This document shows, piece by piece, positions 57,162 through 64,000 of a DNA stretch of 64,000 nucleotides. This stretch comes from Thermoactinomyces sp. DSM 45892. GTDB taxonomy: Bacteria > Bacillota > Bacilli > Thermoactinomycetales > Thermoactinomycetaceae. The stretch covers positions 284,647-348,646 of the forward strand of contig NZ_FNPL01000001.1 of NCBI RefSeq assembly GCF_900107305.1, written 5' to 3'. A program made the position numbers and the translations under genes. Numbering within the stretch: the first letter of the stretch is position 1; each line of letters opens with the position of its first letter. The notes under the pieces were generated by a model, which ran no database searches, had not been told where the DNA came from, and saw only the letters and a list, made by a program, of their open reading frames with translations.

Positions 57162-57217
57162 AAAAAGGAAAATACTCCAACCCTTTACTATCGCTGGATT
57201 GGAGTATTTTCCTTTTT
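57162..57217 (+). terminator. Terminator after the TDT transporter
   Basis: AAAAAGGAAAATACTCCAA pairs perfectly (19 bp) with the arm 57199-57217 around an 18-base loop. Confidence 0.93.
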
Positions 57218-57304
57218 AATTCATCAAATAAACTAAAAAATATAAAATTTTAATGATATAATTTAATAGCTTGAATCTATATTCTTTTCTACGGAGGGGT
57301 CAAC

Positions 57305-57688
57305 ATGAAGTTGAAAAGGGGAATCTGTGCAACCTTTCTCACATTTATTGTGATTCTAACCACACCATTCACTGTATTGGCTGGGTCTGGAGAATGGGAC
57401 TATGTAGGCGGTGATGCCTTCTCATACTCCAGTCGCGTCTTTTATTCTGGTGGGGGAGACTTCAAATTTTGCCTCAGAACTGGAAGCCCCACTGGTCGAT
57501 ATGTTTTGTTTGAAGACGATGCAGGTGGAGCAGATGATTATGTGGGTGAGAAAACATTGAAGGCGGGTGAGTGTGCCGTCTTTCGTAATCTGAATCGCTT
57601 TAAAGATGGAGACAACCATAAGGCTGAATTTAAAGTCATCAAAAACATTAACACTACAAAATGGGCCGGAGTAGATGCCTGGGATTAA
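57305..57688 (+). CDS. Small secreted two-cysteine protein (tandem paralogue 1)
   Basis: This 127-residue protein has a signal peptide (residues 1-26, cleavage after LAG). The mature domain of about 100 residues begins GSGEWDYVGG and has two Cys (KFCLR, AGECAVF), probably a disulfide. It includes RFKDGDNHKAEFKVIKN near the end. I do not recognise the family. GGAGGGG precedes the ATG. Its paralogue follows 40 bases later in the same direction. Confidence 0.65.
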   Translation: MKLKRGICATFLTFIVILTTPFTVLAGSGEWDYVGGDAFSYSSRVFYSGGGDFKFCLRTGSPTGRYVLFEDDAGGADDYVGEKTLKAGECAVFRNLNRFKDGDNHKAEFKVIKNINTTKWAGVDAWD

Positions 57689-57727
57689 TTTCGGTTGACA
57701 ATAAGAATGGAGATGAGGGAGACTAGC

Positions 57728-58132
57728 ATGAAATTGAAAATGATTGGGACAAGTTTTCTGGCATTCTCTTTTGCTTTAATTATGCCCATAACCGTATTTG
57801 CGGGACCTGGAGAATGGGATTATTTAGGGATGAGCGAATTTAAATGGAACAAGGACCTGAAAAAGTATGTTACAGGAACAAAGCCCTCTCATGGTGGGGA
57901 TTACAAATTTTGTGTCAGTTTAGAGGGAGTTCATGAAACTGAGAAAATTGAACTATGGGAATATGATCCTGATAATCCAGATGATCACATCCTGACGATC
58001 AACTTACGTGATGATCAATGCCATGTCGTACACGATGTCGGACGTTTTATTGATGGAACCAATAAAACAGCAGAATTTTATCTTAGAAAGAGTAGTAATT
58101 CGTATGGGGATTATGGTTGGTTCTATGATTGA
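57728..58132 (+). CDS. Small secreted two-cysteine protein (tandem paralogue 2)
   Basis: This 134-residue paralogue of the preceding gene has the same layout: signal peptide (KMIGTSFLAFSFALIMPI), mature start GPGEWDYLGM, GGDYKFC, one later Cys in DDQCHVV, and RFIDGTNKTAEFYL. Pairwise identity is moderate, so the duplication is not recent. I start at ATG 57728 after GAGGGAG. Both proteins may form an extracellular pair of unknown role. Confidence 0.65.
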   Translation: MKLKMIGTSFLAFSFALIMPITVFAGPGEWDYLGMSEFKWNKDLKKYVTGTKPSHGGDYKFCVSLEGVHETEKIELWEYDPDNPDDHILTINLRDDQCHVVHDVGRFIDGTNKTAEFYLRKSSNSYGDYGWFYD

Positions 58133-58168
58133 TTCATAACGAACAGAGGCACTTGAAGGTTAAATGAT

Positions 58169-58212
58169 AAAGAGACCCCCCTTTACACAAAAAGAAAGGG
58201 GGGGTCTCTTTA
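58169..58212. terminator. Bidirectional terminator between the secreted proteins and the amidase
   Basis: AAAGAGACCCCCCTTT pairs with AAAGGGGGGGTCTCTTT (one base bulged) around a 10-base loop. Confidence 0.9.
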
Positions 58213-59178
58213 TCCAAACAATGCCCGCCATGTCTTTGGGCCTACAACCCCATCTTGTTTAAGCCCTTTTCTTTTTTGAAATGCCTTCACTTCTCTCTCT
58301 GTCTTAACACCAAACACGCCGTCCACTACCAACCCACCTAATTTCCGCTGGATCGTTCTCACTACATCCCCCTTTGAGCCTCTTCGAATCAATTTTCCGG
58401 GATATATATTAGGATTATTAAACATCGATTTCCATGTACTAGGCCCTACCACTCCATCCACTTGTAATCCATGGGCTCTCTGCCAATTCCTTACGGCTTT
58501 CTCTGTTACAGGGCCAAATATTTGATCTGCTTTTATACCTAATTTTTTCTGAATATGCCCTACAACTGGCCCCCTTGTCCCTTTCCGAATGAGATAGCCC
58601 GGATAATCGATTTCGGTGTAACCTGGTTCCGGGATTTGTGGATTACTACCATCCCCACCACCCACGATCTTCTGAACTTCGCCAACAAACCACTGTTTAT
58701 TAATAGAGCTTCCTGGGCAAGTTTTACTGCTCATCTCATTATGAAACTTGATTTTCGCACCTCTAAACTTCACAAAGTAGGCAGTTAATTGAAACAAGGC
58801 AGTGCTCTGTGGAGGTTGAAAAGGATCATAGCCTACATCAAAATTGCCTACTGTCTCCACCATGAATGGGTGGATGCCATCTGAGTCTGAATCATTGTAG
58901 CCAGTAGCACTAGCCGGAGGGAGATTAATATCTCTACCTAAGACGAATGTCCCATCAGGAAACAAAGAAACGTGTTGTGCAATCGTGATAAAACCTCTCC
59001 CTAAATGGGCAGATCTCATTCCGTTTTGTAAGGTAAGATAATTAGTTCCGTTAAAGCTTGAATGATTGGGTTTCCATGTGTGATGAATATGGATTTCTGG
59101 ATGTTTCGACAAATCATTTTCGGTAATATACTCAATTAACTCATCCACCGTTACCATCTTCCCATATGTCCATGTCAT
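58210..59178 (-). CDS. N-acetylmuramoyl-L-alanine amidase with two peptidoglycan-binding domains
   Basis: This 322-residue cell-wall hydrolase has residues 20-165 as an amidase_2/PGRP-like zinc domain: IHHTWKPNHSSF gives one metal His, VETVGNFD the conserved middle, and FHNEMSSKTCPGSSI the C-terminal His and Cys. Two PG_binding_1 repeats follow (GPVVGHIQKKLGIKADQIFG and GDVVRTIQRKLGGLVVDGVFG, each ending in GVVGPxTW). There is no signal peptide, so release may be by lysis or from the mother cell. GGAAGAGA precedes the ATG. Confidence 0.85.
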   Translation of the reverse strand: MTWTYGKMVTVDELIEYITENDLSKHPEIHIHHTWKPNHSSFNGTNYLTLQNGMRSAHLGRGFITIAQHVSLFPDGTFVLGRDINLPPASATGYNDSDSDGIHPFMVETVGNFDVGYDPFQPPQSTALFQLTAYFVKFRGAKIKFHNEMSSKTCPGSSINKQWFVGEVQKIVGGGDGSNPQIPEPGYTEIDYPGYLIRKGTRGPVVGHIQKKLGIKADQIFGPVTEKAVRNWQRAHGLQVDGVVGPSTWKSMFNNPNIYPGKLIRRGSKGDVVRTIQRKLGGLVVDGVFGVKTEREVKAFQKRKGLKQDGVVGPKTWRALFG

Positions 59179-59416
59179 CGATCTATCTCTTCCTTCTCAT
59201 GTTTTTTCTTGATGTCATCCAAATAGAGTAGATTCTTAGTATTGTGGTTACTAGTATCCCTATCTACTAGTAAAGGTAGAACTCCATTTACTAGATTATT
59301 CAATTTCTCTTTTTTGGTTAGGGCAGATTCTTTCTCCTAATTTAGATAAAATAGAAAAGTAAGTATAAAAACAATGAAAAAAGGGGTCAATGTCATGAAC
59401 AAATACCATTCACTTC

Positions 59417-59650
59417 TTGATTACAACAGCCATGTTGATATATACATCGTTGCTGAATGTATCAAAACCTACGTCAAACAAAACTGATCACACCCAACTA
59501 AAGGTTCCCCGACCACCCCAAGTATTCTCGATACCAGAAACTTCACATGAAGAGATTGTGGAAGCCCTTTCCAAGATGTCTACTCACTTTAAGCAGTCAC
59601 GGGAGTTTCAGGTGGAGTACGCAGATTATATGAAAAATAATCGATCCTAA
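59417..59650 (+). CDS. Small hypothetical protein, start uncertain
   Basis: The frame encodes TTAMLIYTSLLNVSKPTSN, a short hydrophobic start, and then a soluble helical part (TSHEEIVEALSKMSTHFKQS, REFQVEYADYMKNN). It could be a secreted peptide, but no ribosome binding site fits TTG 59417. An ATG at 59395 with AAAGGGG upstream is in another frame, which suggests a one-base frameshift in the first codons or a non-functional gene. Confidence 0.35.
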   Translation: MITTAMLIYTSLLNVSKPTSNKTDHTQLKVPRPPQVFSIPETSHEEIVEALSKMSTHFKQSREFQVEYADYMKNNRS

Positions 59651-59660
59651 CTATACATCG

Positions 59661-59694
59661 AAAGAAGGTGCCATCAACTTGGCACCTTCTTTTG
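59661..59694 (+). terminator. Terminator after the small hypothetical gene
   Basis: AAAGAAGGTGCC pairs with GGCACCTTCTTT around a 9-base loop. The stretch 59695-59909 holds only the leader of the next gene. Confidence 0.85.
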
Positions 59695-59909
59695 CCCCCG
59701 TAATCCTTCCCACGTTCGCAATCACCTAAACTTATACACTTATGAGGTGGATTTTCGCTGGTTTTCAATCGGAAATTCGCTGAAACCGGAAATAAATACT
59801 ATATTAGAATATATATTTAAAATATTTCCATTTTTAACTAAAGTCATTTAGTCTCACCTTCAATGACTTTGTACATATGGATATAAAGATACCAAAGGAG
59901 GAAGAATGC

Positions 59910-61844
59910 ATGTCAAATGCTTATATTAGGCATCATCGTCATGGTCATCATTGCAATCCTTGTCATCATTGTAAATCTTGTCATTCTTGTAAACCTTATA
60001 ATCCTTGTAAACCTTATAATCCTTGTAAACCTTATAATCCTTGTAACCCCTGTGATCCTTGTCATCCTTGTGATGGACCTCAGGGACCCCAGGGACCCAT
60101 AGGCCCTCAGGGACCTGCATCTACTGGATCATCAGGAGGGATTACTGGACCTCAGGGACCTCAGGGACCTACCGGACCTCAGGGAATTCTTATTACAGGT
60201 GATTTCCTATTTTTAGTTCAAGGGAATTCAGGAGCTAGTGGAAGTGTTCCACTCGGCTTTGGAGATATACTAAACTTTTCATCTAATACACTGGAAATTA
60301 ACGTAATTCCCGGTTCTGCCAATGTGATATTAGAAGTTCCCACAGGCACTAACGGAACAACAGGACCTCAGGGACCTCAAGGGGACGTGGGACCTACCGG
60401 ACCTCAAGGAGACGTGGGACCTACCGGACCTCAAGGAGACGTAGGACCTACCGGACCCCAAGGGGACGTGGGACCTACCGGACCTCAAGGAGACGTGGGA
60501 CCTACCGGACCCCAAGGAGACGTGGGACCTACCGGACCTCAAGGAGACGTAGGACCTACCGGACCCCAAGGAGACGTAGGACCTACCGGACCTCAAGGAG
60601 ACGTAGGACCTACCGGACCCCAAGGAGACGTGGGACCTACCGGACCTCAAGGGGACGTGGGACCTACCGGACCTCAAGGAGACGTGGGACCTACCGGACC
60701 TCAAGGGGATGCGGGACCTACCGGACCTCAAGGAGACGTGGGACCTACCGGACCTCAAGGAGACGTAGGACCTACCGGACCTCAAGGAGACGTGGGACCT
60801 ACCGGACCTCAAGGAGACGTGGGACCTACCGGACCCCAAGGAGACGTGGGACCTACCGGACCTCAAGGAGACGTAGGACCTACCGGACCTCAAGGGGACG
60901 TGGGACCTACCGGACCCCAAGGAGACGTGGGACCTACCGGACCTCAAGGAGACGTAGGACCTACCGGACCTCAAGGAGACGTAGGACCTACCGGACCTCA
61001 AGGAGACGTGGGACCTACCGGACCTCAAGGAGACGTGGGACCTACCGGACCTCAAGGAGACGTGGGACCTACCGGACCTCAAGGAGACGTGGGACCTACC
61101 GGACCTCAAGGGGATGCGGGACCTACCGGACCTCAAGGAGACGTGGGACCTACCGGACCTCAAGGAGACGTAGGACCTACCGGACCTCAAGGGGACGTAG
61201 GACCTACCGGACCTCAAGGGGACGTGGGACCTACCGGACCTCAAGGAGACGTAGGACCTACCGGACCTCAAGGAGACGTAGGACCTACCGGACCTCAAGG
61301 GGACGTGGGACCTACCGGATCTCAAGGAGACGTAGGACCTACCGGACCTCAAGGAGACGTGGGACCTACCGGACCTCAAGGGGACGTGGGACCTACCGGA
61401 CCTACTGGAACCACAGAACCTATACTACAAAACTTGGCTCGTGTAAGTTGCGGTACCCAAACCATTGATGAACAATCTCCTATTGATTTTAGTATCTTAA
61501 GTGGACCCTCTACTATATCTGGAATTACATTTGATGGCTCCACTGATTTCACTATTACGAGAGACGGTATGTACTTGATGATATATTCTGCAAATGTTGA
61601 TGTTGCTGCAGATGTAACGACCTTTGGTATATCGATCAATAGTAGTCCCTTCGACGTTGCTCCTATGTCTATCGGTGCTACAGGTGGAGTTCTAAGTACC
61701 TCTACAGTTAGACAACTTTCCATTGGCGATGTTATCCAGTTTGGTAATAGATCTGGAGGGATTAGAAGCATTACAAGCGGAAATATTGTCGGATCTGGTG
61801 CCCAGGCGACTATCATTCGTATTGCGGATGGAGGAGCAACCTAG
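59910..61844 (+). CDS. Collagen-like spore-surface protein with a 9-residue repeat tract
   Basis: This 644-residue protein has a Cys/His-rich N-terminus ([17 protein letters not shown], then KPYNPC units, residues 6-52). A first Gly-X-Y tract follows, then a non-collagen insert (residues about 96-150, [14 protein letters not shown]), then 38 units of G-P-T-G-P-Q-G-D-V, two with GDA and one with GSQ. The C-terminal domain of about 140 residues resembles the C1q/TNF-like trimerisation domain of BclA-type glycoproteins ([21 protein letters not shown]). ATG 59910 follows AAAGGAGGAAGAATGC. It has no classical signal, as for exosporium proteins. A rod-like glycoprotein on the spore surface is likely. 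Confidence 0.88.
   Translation: MSNAYIRHHRHGHHCNPCHHCKSCHSCKPYNPCKPYNPCKPYNPCNPCDPCHPCDGPQGPQGPIGPQGPASTGSSGGITGPQGPQGPTGPQGILITGDFLFLVQGNSGASGSVPLGFGDILNFSSNTLEINVIPGSANVILEVPTGTNGTTGPQGPQGDVGPTGPQGDVGPTGPQGDVGPTGPQGDVGPTGPQGDVGPTGPQGDVGPTGPQGDVGPTGPQGDVGPTGPQGDVGPTGPQGDVGPTGPQGDVGPTGPQGDVGPTGPQGDAGPTGPQGDVGPTGPQGDVGPTGPQGDVGPTGPQGDVGPTGPQGDVGPTGPQGDVGPTGPQGDVGPTGPQGDVGPTGPQGDVGPTGPQGDVGPTGPQGDVGPTGPQGDVGPTGPQGDVGPTGPQGDVGPTGPQGDAGPTGPQGDVGPTGPQGDVGPTGPQGDVGPTGPQGDVGPTGPQGDVGPTGPQGDVGPTGPQGDVGPTGSQGDVGPTGPQGDVGPTGPQGDVGPTGPTGTTEPILQNLARVSCGTQTIDEQSPIDFSILSGPSTISGITFDGSTDFTITRDGMYLMIYSANVDVAADVTTFGISINSSPFDVAPMSIGATGGVLSTSTVRQLSIGDVIQFGNRSGGIRSITSGNIVGSGAQATIIRIADGGAT
60384..61409 (+). repeat. 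38 units of a 27-bp minisatellite coding GPTGPQGDV
   Basis: From the first GAC at 60384 to the last at 61383 there are exactly 37 intervals of 27 bp (999 bases). Variants are mostly silent (GGA/GGG, CCC/CCT, GTA/GTG); two units carry GCG (Ala), and one has TCT (Ser) for Pro. Confidence 0.95.
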
Positions 61845-61890
61845 TTAAAAGAATAAAACTCTATCATTAATCTATATTGAGGTATTTTTA

Positions 61891-61937
61891 GGGCTGTCCC
61901 AAAAGTAGAAGATCTACTGGAGACAGCCCCTCTTTTT
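61891..61937 (+). terminator. Terminator after the collagen-like gene
   Basis: GGGCTGTC pairs with GACAGCCC, with an inner AGTAG/CTACT stem, followed by TCTTTTT. Confidence 0.85.
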
Positions 61938-61981
61938 ATGATCTCCTACAACGATTTTGATCGTTGGGGAAATCATTCTAC

Positions 61982-62863
61982 CTAACTTATCCGCTGATGA
62001 GGCGGCTTCTTCGGCATAACCGAGCTAGTGAAATATCTCTTTAATAACTGCTCCTCTGTCAAAACACCTAATACTCTATCATCCTCACCCATCACTTCCA
62101 CAATGTGTTCCTTCTCTTTATACCAAGACTTCACAATCTGACGCAGGATCGCCCCACCAGCGTGCCTGATCTGGATAGTTCCCCACTTTGGATCTATCCC
62201 CTTTTCCAATCGATGCAAGAGAAAGCGGATAAATTGATATTCTCTTTGCCTGTACGAAATTATATTGCTATAGAGAAGGAAGACGGAAATCGAAAATAGT
62301 GGGATGTGAACGAGGCTTCCTGGGATGAAAAAGGAAAGGATGATAAGCAGAGATGCGGCCAGTAAGCTCCACCAGAGAGTAACGGCAACGGCATTTCGAT
62401 AGGGAAGTAGATAGGTTAGCCATACTTGAAGAACTCTGCCTCCATCTAACGGGTAAATCGGAAGAAGGTTAAAAGCGGCGATCCATAGATTCCCTTCGAT
62501 GAAGTACAAGGTCCACTCTTTCGTCCACCATCCTGCTTGATAAAAGAGAACGCTGATTAAAACCATCCATACATGGTGAAACGGGCCTGCTAACGCGACG
62601 ACGATCTCTTCACGATTCGGCACGGTTCCCCATTCATCCATCTTGGCAACGCCACCAAAAGGCAGGATCTCCATCGAACGAATGCGCCAGCCAAATGACC
62701 AAGCGGCGGTTACATGACCAAGCTCGTGGATCACGATCACGACAAAGAGGGTAAGCATTTCTATCCAGTGACCTGTCCAAATAGAAAGCAGGATCACTAG
62801 CCAAAAAAGGGGATGAATTCGAATCTTCATCCCTTTCCATGGCGAACTAGTTCGGGGAGCCAA
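61982..62863 (-). CDS. spoIVFB: Stage IV sporulation intramembrane metalloprotease SpoIVFB
   Basis: This site-2-type protease releases sigma-K from its proprotein in the mother cell. It has 293 residues. The zinc motif HELGH is in FVVIVIHELGHVTAAW near residue 45, and the second motif is LLPIYPLDGGRVLQ near residue 137. The protein has six membrane spans, then a C-terminal cytoplasmic CBS-like part (HIVEVMGEDDRVLGVLTEEQLL). A TTG start at 62863 overlaps the spoIVFA stop. It pairs with SpoIVFA, which inhibits it. Confidence 0.92.
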   Translation of the reverse strand: MAPRTSSPWKGMKIRIHPLFWLVILLSIWTGHWIEMLTLFVVIVIHELGHVTAAWSFGWRIRSMEILPFGGVAKMDEWGTVPNREEIVVALAGPFHHVWMVLISVLFYQAGWWTKEWTLYFIEGNLWIAAFNLLPIYPLDGGRVLQVWLTYLLPYRNAVAVTLWWSLLAASLLIILSFFIPGSLVHIPLFSISVFLLYSNIISYRQREYQFIRFLLHRLEKGIDPKWGTIQIRHAGGAILRQIVKSWYKEKEHIVEVMGEDDRVLGVLTEEQLLKRYFTSSVMPKKPPHQRIS

Positions 62864-63764
62864 ATGAAATCACCTTCGTTGGATCTAGCCAAGTATTTTG
62901 TTTTTGGATTGCGAAATAAAGGAATGATTGACCTTGTTTATCCTCGGCTTTACCTATTACATCTCCCTTTTTCAGGGCAGCTTTGGCTTTGATAGCTGGC
63001 TGATCCAGAAAGCCATACCAACTCTCACTCCCATCTTCATGCTCCACGATAACGGTTTGACCTAATCCTTCTTTCGTCCCGACAAAGGAGACCCAGCCAT
63101 CCCTTGCTACGTGAACTTGTTCGTTTTGAACTAATTGCAATACCATGCCTTTTCGCTCAGCTGTATAGGGGAGAAACACTTTCCCATTACTGGGTACTTG
63201 CCAACTCGCACCTGATTGCCCTTCCGGTTTTGCTTGCTCTAAGAACGTTCCCACAAAGGCAGGTAGCACCGTAGCATTTTCCCCTACCACCTGATCTATC
63301 CATTTAGCAATGGTAGAAACATCCATTTTATGACCCAGTGCACTTGTGAGCATCTGACCTACTTTTGTTTGATGTTGAACAGCAAGTGTGGTACCGAGGA
63401 ACAAAGTAGCCGCTATAACCATCTGAACAAGAAACTTCACAGGCTTATTTCGTTTTTTCTCTTTCTTATTCCATCGTTTCGCCTTCCCCCACGGTTGAAT
63501 GCCTCCCATCGCATAACTAGAAGTTGCTAGAGGAGGAGATACCCAATTGGGATACTCGCCTTCTTGTGTAGCGAGCAAGGCAAAGGTCTCTCCGTCTTTT
63601 GGGGGAATTTCCATTTGATCATGCTGGGCCGAATGTATTTTATGTGACCCTTGGCGGATCAGACGGATTTGTTCTTGTCTACGCGATTTATTATGTACAC
63701 CCCATTCTTTCAAAATCTGATCCTCCTCTCCATTCCTTACAAAGGATTTTGTTTGTACAATCAT
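62847..63764 (-). CDS. spoIVFA: Stage IV sporulation protein FA (inhibitor of SpoIVFB)
   Basis: This 305-residue regulator of pro-sigma-K processing has a cytoplasmic N-terminus, one membrane span (FLVQMVIAATLFLGTTLAV near residue 110), and a C-terminal M23/LytM-like domain (GWVSFVGTKEGLGQTVIVEH). The peptidase metal ligands appear degenerate, as in B. subtilis. I start at ATG 63764, where a ribosome binding site-like AAGGAC lies upstream; the open frame reaches 63920 but has no better start. Its stop overlaps spoIVFB. In B. subtilis this pair also precedes rplU. Confidence 0.88.
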   Translation of the reverse strand: MIVQTKSFVRNGEEDQILKEWGVHNKSRRQEQIRLIRQGSHKIHSAQHDQMEIPPKDGETFALLATQEGEYPNWVSPPLATSSYAMGGIQPWGKAKRWNKKEKKRNKPVKFLVQMVIAATLFLGTTLAVQHQTKVGQMLTSALGHKMDVSTIAKWIDQVVGENATVLPAFVGTFLEQAKPEGQSGASWQVPSNGKVFLPYTAERKGMVLQLVQNEQVHVARDGWVSFVGTKEGLGQTVIVEHEDGSESWYGFLDQPAIKAKAALKKGDVIGKAEDKQGQSFLYFAIQKQNTWLDPTKVISFGSPN

Positions 63765-63814
63765 ATGTCTTGTCCTTCGCTCATATGCTTGTGGTAAAGA
63801 AGGAGGGGATGAAG

Positions 63815-63883
63815 ATGCGCAAATTTTTTGAGCGTATGCTAGATAAGCTTTCGAAATGGATGGGTACGAAAAAGAGTTCGTAG
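63815..63883 (+). CDS. Candidate 22-residue amphipathic micropeptide
   Basis: The frame reads MRKFFERMLDKLSKWMGTKK plus SS, preceded by AAGGAGGGG seven bases before the ATG at 63815 (another ATG sits at 63809). The sequence is strongly amphipathic with five Lys/Arg on one face and Phe, Met, Leu and Trp on the other, like small membrane-binding spore peptides or PSM-like peptides. It lies divergently upstream of spoIVFA. Expression is unproven; the strong ribosome binding site is the best evidence. Confidence 0.45.
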   Translation: MRKFFERMLDKLSKWMGTKKSS

Positions 63884-63905
63884 TTGTAAAAAAAAGGGTG
63901 ATCGT

Positions 63906-64000
63906 TGAACTGCACCCCAATTGTTGGACACGAAATTAAAACCCAACAGTTGGAGGTGTTTTTTCTATGGCTAAGTATTCAGTAGAAACTAAATTAGAAG
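63906..64000 (+). mobile_element. Left end of an IS3-family insertion sequence (cut by window)
   Basis: The sequence TGAACTGCACCCCAATTGTT resembles the terminal inverted repeat of IS3/IS150-type elements, and a short non-coding leader leads into the orfA start. The right end lies beyond the window. Confidence 0.75.
63967..64000 (+). CDS. IS3-family transposase OrfA, N-terminal codons only
   Basis: An ATG at 63967, with GGAGGTG about 12 bases upstream, begins MAKYSVETKLE, the usual start of helix-turn-helix OrfA proteins of IS3/IS150-type elements. Only 11 codons are in the window. The call depends on the adjacent inverted repeat. Confidence 0.65.
   Translation, partial: MAKYSVETKLE

Noticed and set aside
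60330..61379. A 349-codon minus-strand frame over the collagen repeats (RSGRSHVSL units)
   Set aside because: It is the mirror of the 27-bp minisatellite. It has no ribosome binding site, and its composition follows the plus-strand Gly-X-Y coding.
60384..61409. CRISPR-like regular repeats
   Set aside because: Units are contiguous, with no unique spacers, and are in frame with a collagen-like protein.

Overview
The window comes from a low-to-moderate GC, endospore-forming Firmicute of the order Bacillales. It carries spoVB, spo0B, spo0M, spoIVFA/FB, an alpha/beta SASP, CotS-like and LysM coat proteins and collagen-like spore-surface proteins. From memory, the housekeeping backbone follows the Bacillus subtilis order: recJ ... 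secD-secF ... comN, spoVB, yrbG, yrzE, yajC, tgt, queA, ruvB, ruvA ... LysM/coat genes ... pheB ... obg, spo0B, rpmA, prp, rplU ... spoIVFB, spoIVFA. It differs from B. subtilis by having ruvC, separate secD and secF, and a NAD synthetase split into two proteins. A relative of Bacillus such as Thermoactinomycetaceae is possible, but the sequence alone does not settle it.

Layout. 0-14 kb: recJ (partial), a CDF metal exporter, secDF, comN, spoVB, yrbG, yrzE, yajC, tgt, queA, ruvABC and a DnaD-like protein. 14.8-21.9 kb: two polysaccharide deacetylases, an mntABCD manganese importer behind a palindromic MntR-like operator, an SASP and spo0M. 22.3-33.7 kb, accessory: a collagen-like gene with a frameshift, an IS110 remnant, a decapitated second collagen-like gene, then a two-gene Cry-toxin locus and a tyrosine-recombinase remnant. 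33.7-40 kb: split NAD synthetase, CotS-like and LysM coat proteins, an SGNH hydrolase and an ABC exporter. 40.3-46.4 kb, accessory: a secreted lipase-like protein with a lipoprotein partner, a macrolide-type glycosyltransferase, an RmlD-like reductase and gene remnants. 46.6-55.6 kb: pheB, a low-molecular-weight tyrosine phosphatase, fixXCBA, obg, spo0B, rpmA, prp and rplU with an L21-type leader. 55.6-61.9 kb, accessory: membrane and small secreted proteins, an amidase, and a collagen-like protein with 38 units of a 27-bp repeat. 61.9-64 kb: spoIVFB/spoIVFA, a possible micropeptide and the left end of an IS3-type element.

The most striking locus is 25.6-33.3 kb. A 2023-residue protein begins with a three-domain Cry (delta-endotoxin) core of about 720 residues. 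It then continues into about 1300 residues made of twelve tandem repeats of about 109 residues that I do not recognise. Downstream on the same strand, a separate 476-residue protein resembles the C-terminal crystallisation half of long Cry protoxins. The toxin core, repeat tail and crystallisation half are therefore arranged in a way I have not seen described. Mobile-element debris lies on both sides.

The spore-surface theme recurs. Two collagen-like proteins share a stretch of about 55 residues that interrupts the Gly-X-Y tract, and several other genes act in coat assembly or sporulation signalling. Most genes have a clear ribosome binding site, which was used to move several starts inward. 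No tRNA, rRNA or CRISPR array was seen.
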